A DNA stretch of 64,000 nt from Branchinecta lynchi (lineage: Eukaryota > Arthropoda > Branchiopoda > Anostraca > Branchinectidae): contig JAKZAP010000157.1 of assembly GCA_023053575.1 (NCBI GenBank), positions 1 to 64,000 of the forward strand, read 5' to 3'. The notes below the pieces were generated by a model. The model was not told the DNA's origin and ran no database searches. It saw only the letters and a list, made by a program, of their open reading frames with translations. Within the stretch, counting starts at the first letter, position 1, and every line of letters starts with the position of its first letter. This document shows, piece after piece, positions 42,001 through 52,422 of this stretch. The position numbers and the translations under genes are program-made.

Positions 42001-45000
42001 TCCCACTGTGTTGGTTTTCCCAAAAGGTTCGCTTTCCCGCAAGGTTGGTTTTCCACAAGGATGGTTTTCCCGCATTGTTTGTTTCCCCATAAGGTTGGTT
42101 TTCCCACAAGGTTTGTTTTCTCACAAGGTTTGTTTTCCCACTAGGTTGGTTTTCCCACAAGGTTTGTTTTCCCACAAGGTTTGTTTTCCCACAAGGTTTG
42201 TTTTCCCCCAAGGTTGGTTTTCCCGCAAGGTTGGTTTTCCCACAAGGTTGGTTTTCCCACAAGGTTGGTTTTCCCGCAAGGTTAGTTTTCCCACAAGGTC
42301 TGATTTAACACAATGTTTGTTTTCCCACAAGGTTTGTTTCCCCACAAGGTTTGTTTTCTCACAAGGTTTGTTTTCTCACAAGGTTTGTTTTCCCACTGCT
42401 TTGGTTTTCCCATAAGGTTGTCTTTCCCACAAGGTTTGTTTTCCTACAAGGTTTGTTTTCCCTCAAGATTTGTTTTTCCTCTAGGTTGGTTTTCCCACAA
42501 GGTTGGTTTTCCCACAACGTTAGTTTTCTCACAAGGTTGGTTTTCCCACAAGGTTTGTTTCCCCATAAGGTTTGTTTTCCCACAAGGTTTGTTTTCCCAC
42601 AAGGTTGGTTTTCCCGCAGGGTTTGTTTTCCCACAAGGTTAGTTTTCCCGAAAGGTTTGTTTCCCCACTAGGTTGGTTTTCCCACAAGGTTGGTTTTCCC
42701 GCAGGGTTGCTTTCCCCATAAGGTTGGGTTTCCCACAAGGTTTGTTTTCTCACAAGGTTTGTTTTCCCACAAGGTTAGTTTTCCCGCAAGGTTTGTTTCC
42801 CCACAAGATTTGTTTTCCCACAAGGATTGTTTTCTCACAAGATTTGTTTTCCCACTAGGTTTGTTTCCCCACAAGGTTTGTTTTCCCACAAGGTTTGTTT
42901 TCCCCCAAGGTTGGTTTTCCCGCAAGGTTGGTTTTCCCACAAGCTTTGTTTTCCCACTGTGTTGGTTTTCCCAAAAGGTTTGCTTTCCCACAAGGTTGGT
43001 TTTCCCACAAGGTTGGTTTTCCCGCAGGGTTGCTTTCCCCATAAGGTTGGGTTTCCCACAAGGTTTGTTTTCTCACAAGGTTTGTTTTCCCACTAGGTTG
43101 TTTTTCCCACTAGGTTGGTTTTCCCACAAGGTTTGTTTTCCCACAAGCTTTGTTTTCCCCCAAGATTGATTTTCCCGCAAGGTTGGTTTTCCCACAAGGT
43201 TTTTTTCCCCACAAGGTTTGTTTTCCCACAATGTTTGTTTTCCCACAAGGTTGTTTTTTCCGAAAGGTTTGTTTCCCCACAAGCTTGGTTTTCCCACAAG
43301 GTTGGTTTTCCCGCAGTTTTTGTTTTCCCACAAGGTTAGTTTTTCCGCAAGGTTTGTTTTCCCACAAGGTTAGTTTTCCCAAAAGGTTTGTTTCCCCACA
43401 AGGTTTGTTTCCCCACAAGGTTTGTTTTCCCACAAGGATTGTTTTCTCACAAGGTTTGTTTTCCCACTGTGTTGGTTTACCCAAAAGGTTCGCTTTCCCG
43501 CAAGGTTGGTTTTCCCACAAGGTTTGTTTTCCCACTGTGTTGGTTTTCCCAAAAGGTTCGCTTTCCCGCAAGGTTGGTTTTCCCACAAGGTTTGTTTTCC
43601 CACTAGGTTTGTTTCCCCACAAGGTTTGTTTTCCCACAAGGTTTATTTTCCCCCAGGGTCGGTTTTCCCGCAAGGTTGGTTTTCCCACAAGGTTTGCTTT
43701 CCCACTGTGTTAGTTTTCCCAAAAGGTTCGCTTTCCCACAAGGTTGGTTTTCCCAAAAGGTTTGTTTCCCCACAAGGTTTGTTTTCCCACAAGGTTTGTT
43801 TTCCCACAAGGTTTGTTTTTCAACAAGGTTTGTTTTCCCAGAAGGTTTGTTTTTCCACAAGGTTGGTTTTCCCGAAAGGTTTGTTTCCCCATAAGGTTTG
43901 TTTTCCCACTAGGTTTGTTTTCCCATAAGGTTGGTTTTCCCACAAGGTTTGTTTTCTCACAAGGTTTGTTTTCCCACTAGGTTTGTTTCCCCACAAGGTT
44001 TGTTTTCTCACAAGGTTTGTTTTCCCACAAGGTTTGTTTTCCCACAAGGTTTGTTTTCCCACAAGGTTTGTTTTCCCACAAGGTTGGTTTTCCCGAAACG
44101 TTTGTTTCCCCACAAGGTTGGTTTTCCCACAAGGTTGGTTTTCCCGCAGGGTTTGTTTTCCCACAAGATTAGTTTTCCCGCAAGGTTTGTTTCCCCACAA
44201 GGTTTGTTTTCCCACAAGGATTGTTTTCTCACAAGGTTTGTTTTCCCACTAGGTTTGTTTCCCCACAAGGTTTGTTTTCCCAGAAGGTTTGTTTTCCCCC
44301 AAGGTTGGTTTTCCCGCAAGGTTGGTTTTCCCACAAGGTTTGTTTTTCCACTGTGTTGATTTTCCCAAAAGGTTCGCTTTCCCGCAAGGTTGGTTTTCCC
44401 ACAAGGTTTGTTTTCTCACAAGGTTTGTTTTCCCACTAGGTTTGTTTCCCCACAAGGTTTGTTTTCTCACAAGGTTTGTTTTCCCACAAGGTTTGTTTTC
44501 CCACAAGGTTTGTTTTCCCACAAGGTTTGTTTTCCCACAAGGTTGGTTTTCCCGAAACGTTTGTTTCCCCACAAGGTTGGTTTTCCCACAAGGTTGGTTT
44601 TCCCGCAGGGTTTGTTTTCCCACAAGGTTAGTTTTCCCATAAGGTTGTCTTTCCCACAAGGTTTGTTTTCCCTCAAGGTTTGTTTTCTCACTAGGTTTGT
44701 TTTCCCTCAAGATTTGTTTTTCCTCTAGGTTTGTTTTCCCACAAGATTTGTTTTCACCCAAGGTTGGTTTTCCCGCAAGGTTGGTTTTCCCACAAGGTTG
44801 GTTTTCCCACACGGTTGGTTTTCCCGCAAGGTTAGTTTTCCCACAAGGTCTGTTTTAACACAAGGTTTGTTTTCCCACAAGGTTTGTTTCCCCACAAAGT
44901 TTGTTTTCCCACAAGGTTTGTTTTCCCACTGTTTTGGTTTTCCCATAAGGTTGTCTTTCCCACAAGGTTTGTTTTCCCACAAGGTTTGTTTTCCCACTAG

Positions 45001-47188
45001 GTTTGTTTTCCCTCAAGATTTGTTTTTCCTCTAGGTTGGTTTTCCCACAAGGTTGGTTTTCCCAACAAGGTTTGTTTTCCCACAAGGATTGTTTTCTCAC
45101 AAGGTTTGTTTCCCCACAAGGTTTGTTTTCCCACAAGGATTGTTTTCTCACAAGGTTTGTTTTCTCACTGTGTTGGTTTTCCCAAAAGGTTCGCTTTCCC
45201 GCAAGGTTAGTTTTCCAACAAGGTTAGTTTTCCCGCAAGGTTTGTTTCCCCACAAGGTTTGTTTTCCCACAAGGATTGTTTTCTCACAAGGTTTGTTTTC
45301 CCACTAGGTTTGTTTTCCCACAAGGTTTGTTTTCCCACTAGGTTGGTTTTCCCACAAGGTTTGTTTTCCCACAAGGATTGTTTTCTCACAAGGTCTGTTT
45401 TCCCACTGTGTTGGTTTTCCCAAAAGGTTCGCTTTCCCTTAAGGTTGGTTTTCCCACAAGGTTTGTTTTCTCACAAGGTTTGTTTTCCCACTAGGTTGGT
45501 TTTCCCACAAGGTTTGTTTTCCCACAAGGTTGTTTTCCCGCAAGGTTGGTTTTCCCACAAGGTTTGTTTTCCCACTGTGTTGGTTTTCCCAAAAGGTTCG
45601 CTTTCCCATAAGGTTGGTTTTCCCACAAGGTTGGTTTCCCCGCAGGCTTTCTTTCCCCATAAGGTTGGTTTTCCCACAAGGTTTGTTTTCTCACAAGGTT
45701 TTTGTTTTCCCACTAGGTTGTTTTTCCCACTAGGTTGGTTTTCCCACAAGGTTTGTTTTCCCACAAGGTTTGTTTTCCCCCAAGTTTGGTTTTCCCGCAA
45801 GGTTGGTTTTCCCACAAGGTTTGTTTTTCCACTGTGTTGATTTTCCCAAAAGGTTCGCTTTCCCGCAAGGTTGGTTTTCCCACAAGGTTTGTTTCCCCAC
45901 AAGGTTTGTTTTCCCACAAGGTTTGTTTTTTCACAAGGTTTGTTTTCCCACAAGGTTTGTTTTCCCACAAGGTTTGTTTTCCCACAAGGTTGGTTTTCCC
46001 GAAAGGTTTGTTTCCCCACAAGGTTTGTTTTCCCACTAGAATTGTTTTCCCATAAGGTTGGTTTTCCCACAAGAATTGTTTTCTCACAAGGTTTGTTTTC
46101 CCACAAGGTTTGTTTTCCCACAAGGTTTGTTTTCCCACAAGGTTGGTTTTCCCGAAAGGTTTGTTTCCCCACAAGGTTGGTTTTCCCACAAGGTTGGTTT
46201 TCCCGCAGGGTTTGTTTTCCCACAAGGTTAGTTTTCCCGCAAGGTTTGTTTTCCCACAAGGTTTGTTTTCCCACAAGGTTTGTTTCTCCACAAGGTTTGT
46301 TTCCCCACAAGGTTTGTTTTCCCACAAGGATTGTTTTCTCACAAGGTTTGTATCCCCACAAGGTTTGTTTTCCCTCAAGGATTGTTTTCCCACAAGGTTT
46401 ATTTTCCCACAAGGTTTGTTTTCCCACAAGGTTTGTTTTCCCACAAGGTTGGTTTTCCCGCAGGGTTTGTTTTCCCAAAAGGTTAGTTTTCCCACAAGGT
46501 TTGTTTCCCCACAAGGTTTGTTTTCCCACAAGGATTGTTTTCTCACAAGGTTTGTTTTCCCACAAGGTTTGTTTTCCCACAAGGTTTGTTTTCTCACAAG
46601 GTTTGTTTTCCCACTAGGTTTGTTTTCCCTCAAGATTTGTTTTTCCTCTAGGTTGGTTTTCCCACAAGGTTGGTTTTCCCCACAAGGTTTGTTTTCCCAC
46701 AAGGATTGTTTTCTCACAAGGTTTGTTTCCCCACAAGGTTTGTTTTCCCACAAGGATTGTTTTCTCACAAGGTTTGTTTTCCCACTGTGTTGGTTTTCCC
46801 AAAAGGTTCGCTTTCCCGCAAGGTTGGTTTTCCCACAAGGTTGGATTTCCCGCAGGGTTTGTTTCCCCATAAGGTTGGTTTTCCCACAAGGTTTGTTTTC
46901 TCACAAGGTTTGTTTTCCTACTAGGTTGGTTTTCCCACAAGGTTTGTTTTCCAACAAGGTTTGTTTTCCCCCAAGGTTGGTTTTCCCGCAAGGTTGGTTT
47001 TCCCACAAGGTTGGTTTTCCCACAAGGTTGGTTTTCGGCAAGGTTAGTTTTCCCACAAGGTCTGTTTTAACACAAGGTTTGTTTTCCCACAAGGTTTGTT
47101 TCCCCACAAGGTTTGTTTTCCCACAATGTTTGTTTTCTCACAAGGTTTGTTTACCCACTGTTTTGGTTTTCCCACAAGGTTGGCTTTC
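36019..47188 (-). repeat. 17-bp satellite array, reverse orientation, block 1 (about 11 kb)
   Basis: From 36019 the plus strand reads the reverse complement of the unit (TGTTTTCCCACAAGGTT), and it does so to the end of the window wherever satellite is present. The variant repertoire is the same as in the forward array, including CCCACTGTGTTGG and CCCAAAAGGTTCGC. The marker unit CTGATTTAACAC tags paralogous segments about 2.1-2.6 kb apart. The stretch 38340-38870 is repeated at about 40413-40943 (offset 2,073 bp). No gene is visible. Confidence 0.97.
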
Positions 47189-47392
47189 TGTCAGGAATCT
47201 CTCTCTCTAAACTCTTCCTTGTAACAAAACTTAACAAAACAATGGCTTCTTTATTGGTAAAACGCTACAACATCTTACTCGTTTAAACTCCCGCAACCAA
47301 CTGAACTATATTCCAATCTATTCCGCACTGAAATGGGTCCGGCAAATTACGCGTCACAGATTGAATGGAGAGGGGTCTGCCACTTCTCGACA
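47189..47392 (-). repeat. 3' LTR (204 bp)
   Basis: On the reverse strand it begins TGTCGAGAAG immediately after the polypurine tract and ends ATTCCTGACA at the satellite junction. The ends are therefore TGTC and GACA, the usual TG..CA inverted termini. A polyadenylation hexamer lies inside. No second copy of this sequence is found in the window. Confidence 0.85.
47250..47255 (-). promoter_or_regulatory. Polyadenylation signal AATAAA in the LTR
   Basis: The plus strand reads TTTATT; on the element's strand this is AATAAA, about 60 bases before the LTR end. That fits a 3'-processing signal for the retroelement transcript. Confidence 0.65.
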
Positions 47393-47420
47393 TCCCTCCC
47401 CCCTTAAAAGAAAAGAAAAA
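47393..47420 (-). promoter_or_regulatory. Polypurine tract
   Basis: On the element's strand, TTTTCTTTTAA is followed by GGGGGGAGGGA, which abuts the LTR start TGTCGAG. The position and purine run are those expected of the plus-strand primer site used in reverse transcription. They also fix the inner LTR boundary. Confidence 0.85.
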
Positions 47421-47455
47421 TGACAATCTTCCAAATCATCATTGTCTACAAACAC

Positions 47456-47950
47456 TTAGCGTCTAGGCGGGCCAAGCCTTTGGAACACTGGCCGTTTAAC
47501 TTCCACAATGTGCCCCGCAAATGCTGCTGTCGTCTGCCTGCAGGAACACTCGTCCATAAACTGCTTTATGTCATTGTAGATCTCCGGCCAGTAGAAATTG
47601 GTAAGAACTAACTTGCTTGTAAGATTTCTCCCTCGATGAGGTGACCTTCCATGTTCGTCTGGCATACGATGGGCAGCCTCCATGACCCTTTTTCTAAAAT
47701 TTGTAGGAAGGACTAGTTGAAAGTGGACGGTGCCTCCGGTGATCCTTTTGGCACGGCGGTATAGGGCACCGTCCCGGAGGACATAGGACGCTCCTTTCGC
47801 GTCTTCTTGCTCCACGACCTGGAGGTTGAAGAGGGGCGTCAGCTCAGAGTCTCCTTTCTGGCTGTCCTTGAGCTCCCAAGACGGCTTCCCACGCTGGTCC
47901 CGACTTTCCAAGATGCCTCTCATGCAGGCCGGTACATTCTTCAACGACAT
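47456..47950 (-). CDS. ORF3: truncated second integrase, H2C2 zinc-binding domain only
   Basis: A 164-residue ORF starting at ATG 47950, between RNase H and the polypurine tract. Residues 63-140 follow the integrase N-terminal pattern: LYRR, then QLVLP, histidines at 94, 100 and 105, FYWPEI at 119-124, and cysteines at 135 and 137. The final CxC replaces the usual CxxC, and the spacing from H94 to H105 is ten residues where the integrase of ORF1 has six. Residues 153-160 (RPVFQRLG) resemble the lead-in to an integrase catalytic core, but the ORF stops there, so no DDE residues exist. It is in a different frame from the RNase H ORF and is separated from it by 68 bp. It may be a relic of an integrase at the canonical Ty3/gypsy position, or it may have been kept for nucleic-acid binding. 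The homology is fairly secure; any function is unknown. Confidence 0.75.
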   Translation of the reverse strand: MSLKNVPACMRGILESRDQRGKPSWELKDSQKGDSELTPLFNLQVVEQEDAKGASYVLRDGALYRRAKRITGGTVHFQLVLPTNFRKRVMEAAHRMPDEHGRSPHRGRNLTSKLVLTNFYWPEIYNDIKQFMDECSCRQTTAAFAGHIVEVKRPVFQRLGPPRR

Positions 47951-48018
47951 TTGTGGGAAGAATTAATTAAATAACCAGTCTATTCGTCACTATATACAAC
48001 TATATACACAACAGTAGG

Positions 48019-48648
48019 CTAACACAGGCGCGAAAGGGCGTCCGCGTTGCCATTCTTGTTCCCCGCTCGCGGTTTGACGGTGAAACGATACTCTTGCAGG
48101 GAAAGTGTCCATCTTGTCAGCCTGGCATTGGTCATCCTTGAGACATTGAGCCACTGTAGGGGGTGGTGATCAGTCTCTACCACGAACTCTCTTCCGGCCA
48201 GGTAATAGTGGAAAGCTTCTATTCCCCACTTCAGGGCCAAGGCTTCCTTCTCGATTGTGGAATACCGAGTTTCAGCAGGATTGAGCTTCCTGCTCTTGTA
48301 TGCTACGGGATGTTCACCGTCTTCCCATATTTGTGTCAGCACTGCTCCTACTCCCACATTGGAAGCATCCGTTTGGAGTACAAATGGTCTTTGAAAATCC
48401 GGATTGTGTAGGATAGGGGTCCTTTTCAAACCTTCTTTGAGCGCCGAAAAAGCCAATTTGCACTCTGGAGTCCACTCAAATTCTCTTGACTGTTTTTTCT
48501 TCAGAAGATCTGTAAGAGGCGCTGCAACGGTGGCAAAATCCCGGATAAATTTTTGATAGTATCCGACCATCCCTAAGAACGTTCGTACCTCGTTCTTGCT
48601 TCTTGGGGTTGTAAAACCTTCAATGCCTTGAACTTTGCTATCCACTGG
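48019..48648 (-). CDS. RT C-terminal segment and RNase H (downstream of an in-frame stop)
   Basis: This is the same reading frame as the gag-pol ORF, separated from it only by the TGA at 48649-48651. Numbered from the GTG at 48645, residues 20-34 (VRTFLGMVGYYQKFI) are the conserved Ty3/gypsy RT thumb and connection motif. RNase H follows with TDAS (D93), EKEALAL (E132), ETDHHPL (D159) and ADALSR (D202), so the four acidic catalytic residues are present. The ORF ends ALSRLC at a TAG. RNase H removes RNA from the RNA-DNA hybrid during reverse transcription. The upstream stop means this part would be made only by readthrough, so the copy is probably inactive. Confidence 0.9.
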   Translation of the reverse strand, partial: PVDSKVQGIEGFTTPRSKNEVRTFLGMVGYYQKFIRDFATVAAPLTDLLKKKQSREFEWTPECKLAFSALKEGLKRTPILHNPDFQRPFVLQTDASNVGVGAVLTQIWEDGEHPVAYKSRKLNPAETRYSTIEKEALALKWGIEAFHYYLAGREFVVETDHHPLQWLNVSRMTNARLTRWTLSLQEYRFTVKPRAGNKNGNADALSRLC

Positions 48649-51600
48649 TCAAATTTTCCCGCTACCCACTCGGAAACCAAGATACGTTGCTTCTGGCTGG
48701 GCGAACTTGCATTTCTTCGGATTGATCGTCAATCCTGCTATACCAATCTCTCGTAGAACGGCTTCAAGATGTTGTAGATGCTCCTCGAAGGTGCCACAGC
48801 TGAAAATGACGACATCGTCCAGATAAGCTCTTGCATACTTTCGATGTTTCCTTAGGATGGTGTCCATTAGGCGTTGAAAGGTGGCCGGCGCCCCATGCAA
48901 GCCAAAAGGCATTACCACAAATTCATATAGTCCCGACTGAGTCTGAAAGGCTGTTTTGGGACAGCTCTCCGGGGCCAACGAAATTTGCCAGTAGCCTTTC
49001 GTCATGTCCAAAATCGTGATATATTTTGCTTTTCCCACAGTCTCAACCATTTCATCTATTCTCGGTAGCGGATAGGAATCGAATTCCGACACGCTGTTCA
49101 ACTTCCGTAGATCCAGGCAAAAGCGCACAGAACCATCTGGCTTCGGGACTGTGACCACTGGATTTGACCACGGGCTATTCGAAGGTCTGATCACTCCCAT
49201 CTTCAGCATGTCGTTGACCTCCTTCTCTATGGCTTCTTGCCGTGCCTGTGGTATTCGGTAGGGTCTCTGATGGACAGGTCGACAGTTTCCCGTATTGATC
49301 ACGTGTTCGACTACTTGTGTTCTACCTGGTTTGGATGACAGCGTACCCTTGAACTTCGCTATCAGACTGCACAGTTGACCTTTCTGCTCAGCTGAGAGAT
49401 GAGCTACCGACTCTGCCAACAACTGATGTGCATCAACCTCTTCGTCTGCATTAAGAAACTCAGGTTGGCGAGAAAACAAAGCGTAATCTGGCTCCCTCCT
49501 TTCGAACTTCCTCAGCAGGTTGATGTGAAGAATCCTTTTTGGCTTACGACTATCAGGGATTTCTATCTCATAGTCCACGACATTGATACGTCTCAAGACC
49601 TTGAAGGGACCCTTCCAGCGAGTCTCCAGCTTATGTTGGCCTGTTGGAAGAAGCACTAATACTTCATCTCCCGGTTCCAGATGTCTAGGCTTCGTCTTCT
49701 TATCGTAGTATTTCTTCTGTCCAACTTGAGCCCTTGCCAAATTTTCATAAGCTGCTTCCGTGATAGATTTCAAGCGTTCCCTGATCTCTAGAATATGGTG
49801 AACCGGCGTTGTCTGATGATCACTCTTGCCTTCATCTGCTTGGTTGCGTTCCCACTGTTCCTTCAGAAGGTCAAGTGGTCCACGGGGTCTTCGGCCGTAT
49901 AGCATCTCAAAAGGGCTGAAGCCAGTAGATGCCTGGGGTGTCTCCCGGTACGCAAACAAGACGTACGGCAACAGTCGGTCCCAATCCTTCGTGTTTTCCA
50001 AGGTGAACTTCTTCAGCATTGTGATGAGAGTACCGTTCAGATTCTCGACTAATCCGTCAGTTTGTGGATGGTACGGACTGGTTTTGATGGCTTTTATTCC
50101 GAGCATCTGATAAAGGTTCTTCAATCCTTTGCTAAGAAAGTTGCTGCCCTGGTCTGTGAGAATCTCGTCGGGTATTCCCAAACGGCAGAAACACTGCTCC
50201 AGTGCTTCCGCAATTTTTGGTGCTCCCGTGGTCCTCAATGGGAATGCCTCTGCATACCGTGTACCATAGTCTGACATCACAAGAAGAAACTTGTAGCCGG
50301 ACTTCGACGGGGCCAATGGACCAACAATGTCCATTGCGATCCTACGAAAGGGCTCGGAGATGATTGGCGTTTTCACCATGGGCACTCTCTCCTTCGGTTT
50401 TGCCCTGGCAGTTAACTGGCACTCATTACACGTCTGAATGTAACGGGCCACGTCCCTTCTCAGTCCGGGCCAGAAAAACCGTTGGAGAAGACGATCCGCC
50501 GTTCGTCTCCTCCCCATGTGGCCACTCATTGGGTTGTCATGGGCTAGATGTAACGTGCTCGACCGACATTTTTGTGGTAGCACTAGCTGCAACTCCTCCT
50601 CCCCATTCAATCTCGAAACAGCTTTTCGATACAGGAGGTTGTTTGAGACTATGAAGCCTCGCTGTTGCTTCGCCAAATCCCAACACTTCTTTAGGCTGGC
50701 ATCTCCCTTCTGGAGTTCTTCCAGATTGTTGGTTGAAACTGTCTTCAGCTGATACTCTTGGTCATCAGTTTTCTCCCTCGCGGTACGTCGGTTGCCTCTC
50801 TCGAAACGTTTCTCTCTACGAGACTTCTTAGTCTTGGGGTCTCTTAGCTCAGTCTCGAGTTCTATGCGGAAAATGTCATTTTCTCGCATCTCCGTCTCGG
50901 CTGGGTACTTCGCCGCTGACTGCGCCTCCTTATGATCCCCTGTTTCGTTACAAAGGTTTTGAGCTGGTTCATCATAGCTTTTCGACCTTGTTGAAAGGAG
51001 GATAGAGACCTTGGGTTCTTTGCCCTTGATGCGGGGCTGACAAAGTTCCAAAAACTTCGGGAAGTTCCTTCCTATGACAGCATCCACAGGTAATTCATCG
51101 CTGATAGCAGCCTCCACTTCCTCATCGAAGATCATGTCATCTGATCTCACGTTGACCCTTACTTTCCTCAGAGGGTAGCGCCTCTGGTCCCCATGGACAC
51201 AGCAAATTTCCGCCTGACCGAAATCTTCTCCTTCTGTGTCCTGAACAAATTTCCGGTGGATAATCGTCAAGGTAGCCCCTGAGTCTACCACGATTCTCGC
51301 CGGGACTTCTTCAATGTCACCCTTACAGTTGAATTGGCGCTCAGTCTCCATCTCGCGGCTAGGGCTATGAGCTAGCAGCGTGTCCTCTCGCTTCATTGGC
51401 ACTCGGCAGTTCATAGCTCTATGACCGGGCCTCCCACACCTGTAGCAATCGAATGGAGTTTTACCTTTCTGGGAATCGGCCGCTGCCCTTCTTGTGGATG
51501 ACGTTGAAGGTAATTCCAGCTTCTCCTTTTTGATAGCTTCTCGCCCTGAGTGACTGCTGCTGGGTTTGTTTGACTCAACCTGCCTGGGTTTTACGCCTTC

Positions 51601-52422
51601 CCTCTCGTCCTTCCGTGCTAAGGAATGGCTTTCGGCAAGTGTAGTGACTTCTCGAATCGAAGGCTCCTCCAGCTCTCTCAACCGTATCCTTAGCTGCTCG
51701 CTCTGGACGCTATTTACGAACTGCTCTACCACCAGTTTCCGAATGATCTCGTCGATGTAGCCCTTCAAGGTGTCGGCGTTGGTGATTGACTTGTAATCAC
51801 AGCAGCTCAGCCATTTCATTAGCATCATCTCCAACCCATTTCCAAAGTCGATGAAGGACTGCTGATGATTTTTCTTAGCTGCTCGGAAACGCTGTCTGTA
51901 TGTTTCCGCTGTGATCTGGAATCTACGCAAAACGACCTCTTTCAGCTGGGCGTAGTCGGCGCTGCTCGTTGGTGTCATAAGTGAAGCCGCTTCTGAAGCC
52001 CTCCCCGTCAGCAATGGCTGAAGTCGCAAACCCCATGAATCTTGCGTCCAGTTGTTCTGGGTTGCTACCCGCTCGAACATTGTCAGGTAGGCATCGATAT
52101 CCCCATCTTCTGTGTATTTTGGGATGTGAATGGTCGGATTAGCCGTAGCCGGAACATTTTGCATAGCAACCTGGTTGTTTTGGACCGTCTGAACCAGTGG
52201 CGTAATCTGCGAGGTTAGTACCTCGAGTTGCACTCTAGTTGCTTCCCTCTCAGCCGCCATTTCTTGTTTCATCGCTGCCAGGTTGATTTGTATGCTGCTT
52301 TTCAGCAGTTCGATGAGCTCTTGTTGATTCATCTCGGTTTCGTTTCGTTCCTTTGCTGCACGAGCTCTTGTGACGACACCTGTTGGTTCTTCACGTGGTT
52401 GCGATGGCTTCTTGTTGCTCAT
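48649..52422 (-). CDS. Gag-protease-integrase-RT polyprotein (1,257 residues, cut by TGA in RT)
   Basis: The ATG at 52422 opens a continuous gag-pol frame. Residues 28-90 are helical and coiled-coil-like. Residues 175-270 are a SCAN-like capsid segment (LVVEQFVNSV at 230-239). A CCHC knuckle uses C326, C329, H334 and C339. The aspartic protease active site is DSG at 380-382, with AVIG at 448-451. Integrase comes next: zinc-binding H628, H635, C665, C668; catalytic D698, D757, E793 with D-x35-E spacing; and a GPY/F-like module at 936-952 (WKGPF). The reverse transcriptase then begins at about residue 1040, with LDLRKLN at 1103-1109, ILDMTKGY (D1139) and YLDD at 1200-1203. The frame stops at TGA (48649-48651) just after YLGF, in the RT thumb region. 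Gag and pol share one frame with no slip site. Placing integrase before RT is the reverse of ordinary Ty3/gypsy order. Confidence 0.93.
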   Translation of the reverse strand: MSNKKPSQPREEPTGVVTRARAAKERNETEMNQQELIELLKSSIQINLAAMKQEMAAEREATRVQLEVLTSQITPLVQTVQNNQVAMQNVPATANPTIHIPKYTEDGDIDAYLTMFERVATQNNWTQDSWGLRLQPLLTGRASEAASLMTPTSSADYAQLKEVVLRRFQITAETYRQRFRAAKKNHQQSFIDFGNGLEMMLMKWLSCCDYKSITNADTLKGYIDEIIRKLVVEQFVNSVQSEQLRIRLRELEEPSIREVTTLAESHSLARKDEREGVKPRQVESNKPSSSHSGREAIKKEKLELPSTSSTRRAAADSQKGKTPFDCYRCGRPGHRAMNCRVPMKREDTLLAHSPSREMETERQFNCKGDIEEVPARIVVDSGATLTIIHRKFVQDTEGEDFGQAEICCVHGDQRRYPLRKVRVNVRSDDMIFDEEVEAAISDELPVDAVIGRNFPKFLELCQPRIKGKEPKVSILLSTRSKSYDEPAQNLCNETGDHKEAQSAAKYPAETEMRENDIFRIELETELRDPKTKKSRREKRFERGNRRTAREKTDDQEYQLKTVSTNNLEELQKGDASLKKCWDLAKQQRGFIVSNNLLYRKAVSRLNGEEELQLVLPQKCRSSTLHLAHDNPMSGHMGRRRTADRLLQRFFWPGLRRDVARYIQTCNECQLTARAKPKERVPMVKTPIISEPFRRIAMDIVGPLAPSKSGYKFLLVMSDYGTRYAEAFPLRTTGAPKIAEALEQCFCRLGIPDEILTDQGSNFLSKGLKNLYQMLGIKAIKTSPYHPQTDGLVENLNGTLITMLKKFTLENTKDWDRLLPYVLFAYRETPQASTGFSPFEMLYGRRPRGPLDLLKEQWERNQADEGKSDHQTTPVHHILEIRERLKSITEAAYENLARAQVGQKKYYDKKTKPRHLEPGDEVLVLLPTGQHKLETRWKGPFKVLRRINVVDYEIEIPDSRKPKRILHINLLRKFERREPDYALFSRQPEFLNADEEVDAHQLLAESVAHLSAEQKGQLCSLIAKFKGTLSSKPGRTQVVEHVINTGNCRPVHQRPYRIPQARQEAIEKEVNDMLKMGVIRPSNSPWSNPVVTVPKPDGSVRFCLDLRKLNSVSEFDSYPLPRIDEMVETVGKAKYITILDMTKGYWQISLAPESCPKTAFQTQSGLYEFVVMPFGLHGAPATFQRLMDTILRKHRKYARAYLDDVVIFSCGTFEEHLQHLEAVLREIGIAGLTINPKKCKFAQPEATYLGFRVGSGKI

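Noticed and set aside
1..47188. Hundreds of long ORFs in all six frames of the 17-bp array, up to about 464 residues
   Set aside because: They follow from a stop-free unit whose length is not a multiple of 3. They overlap on both strands, have no domain and no start context, and break wherever a unit variant creates a stop.
47420..47611. Short forward-strand ORFs across the two retroelements (for example 47420-47611, 48163-48411, 59774-60064)
   Set aside because: They are antisense shadows of the reverse-strand pol, integrase-like and LINE ORFs, with no recognisable motifs.
48652..52422. A Ty1/copia element, because integrase precedes RT
   Set aside because: The RT and RNase H motifs (YLDD, RTFLGMVGYY, TDHHPL), a GPY/F-like integrase end and the SCAN-like Gag are Ty3/gypsy features, so Gmr1-type order explains it better.
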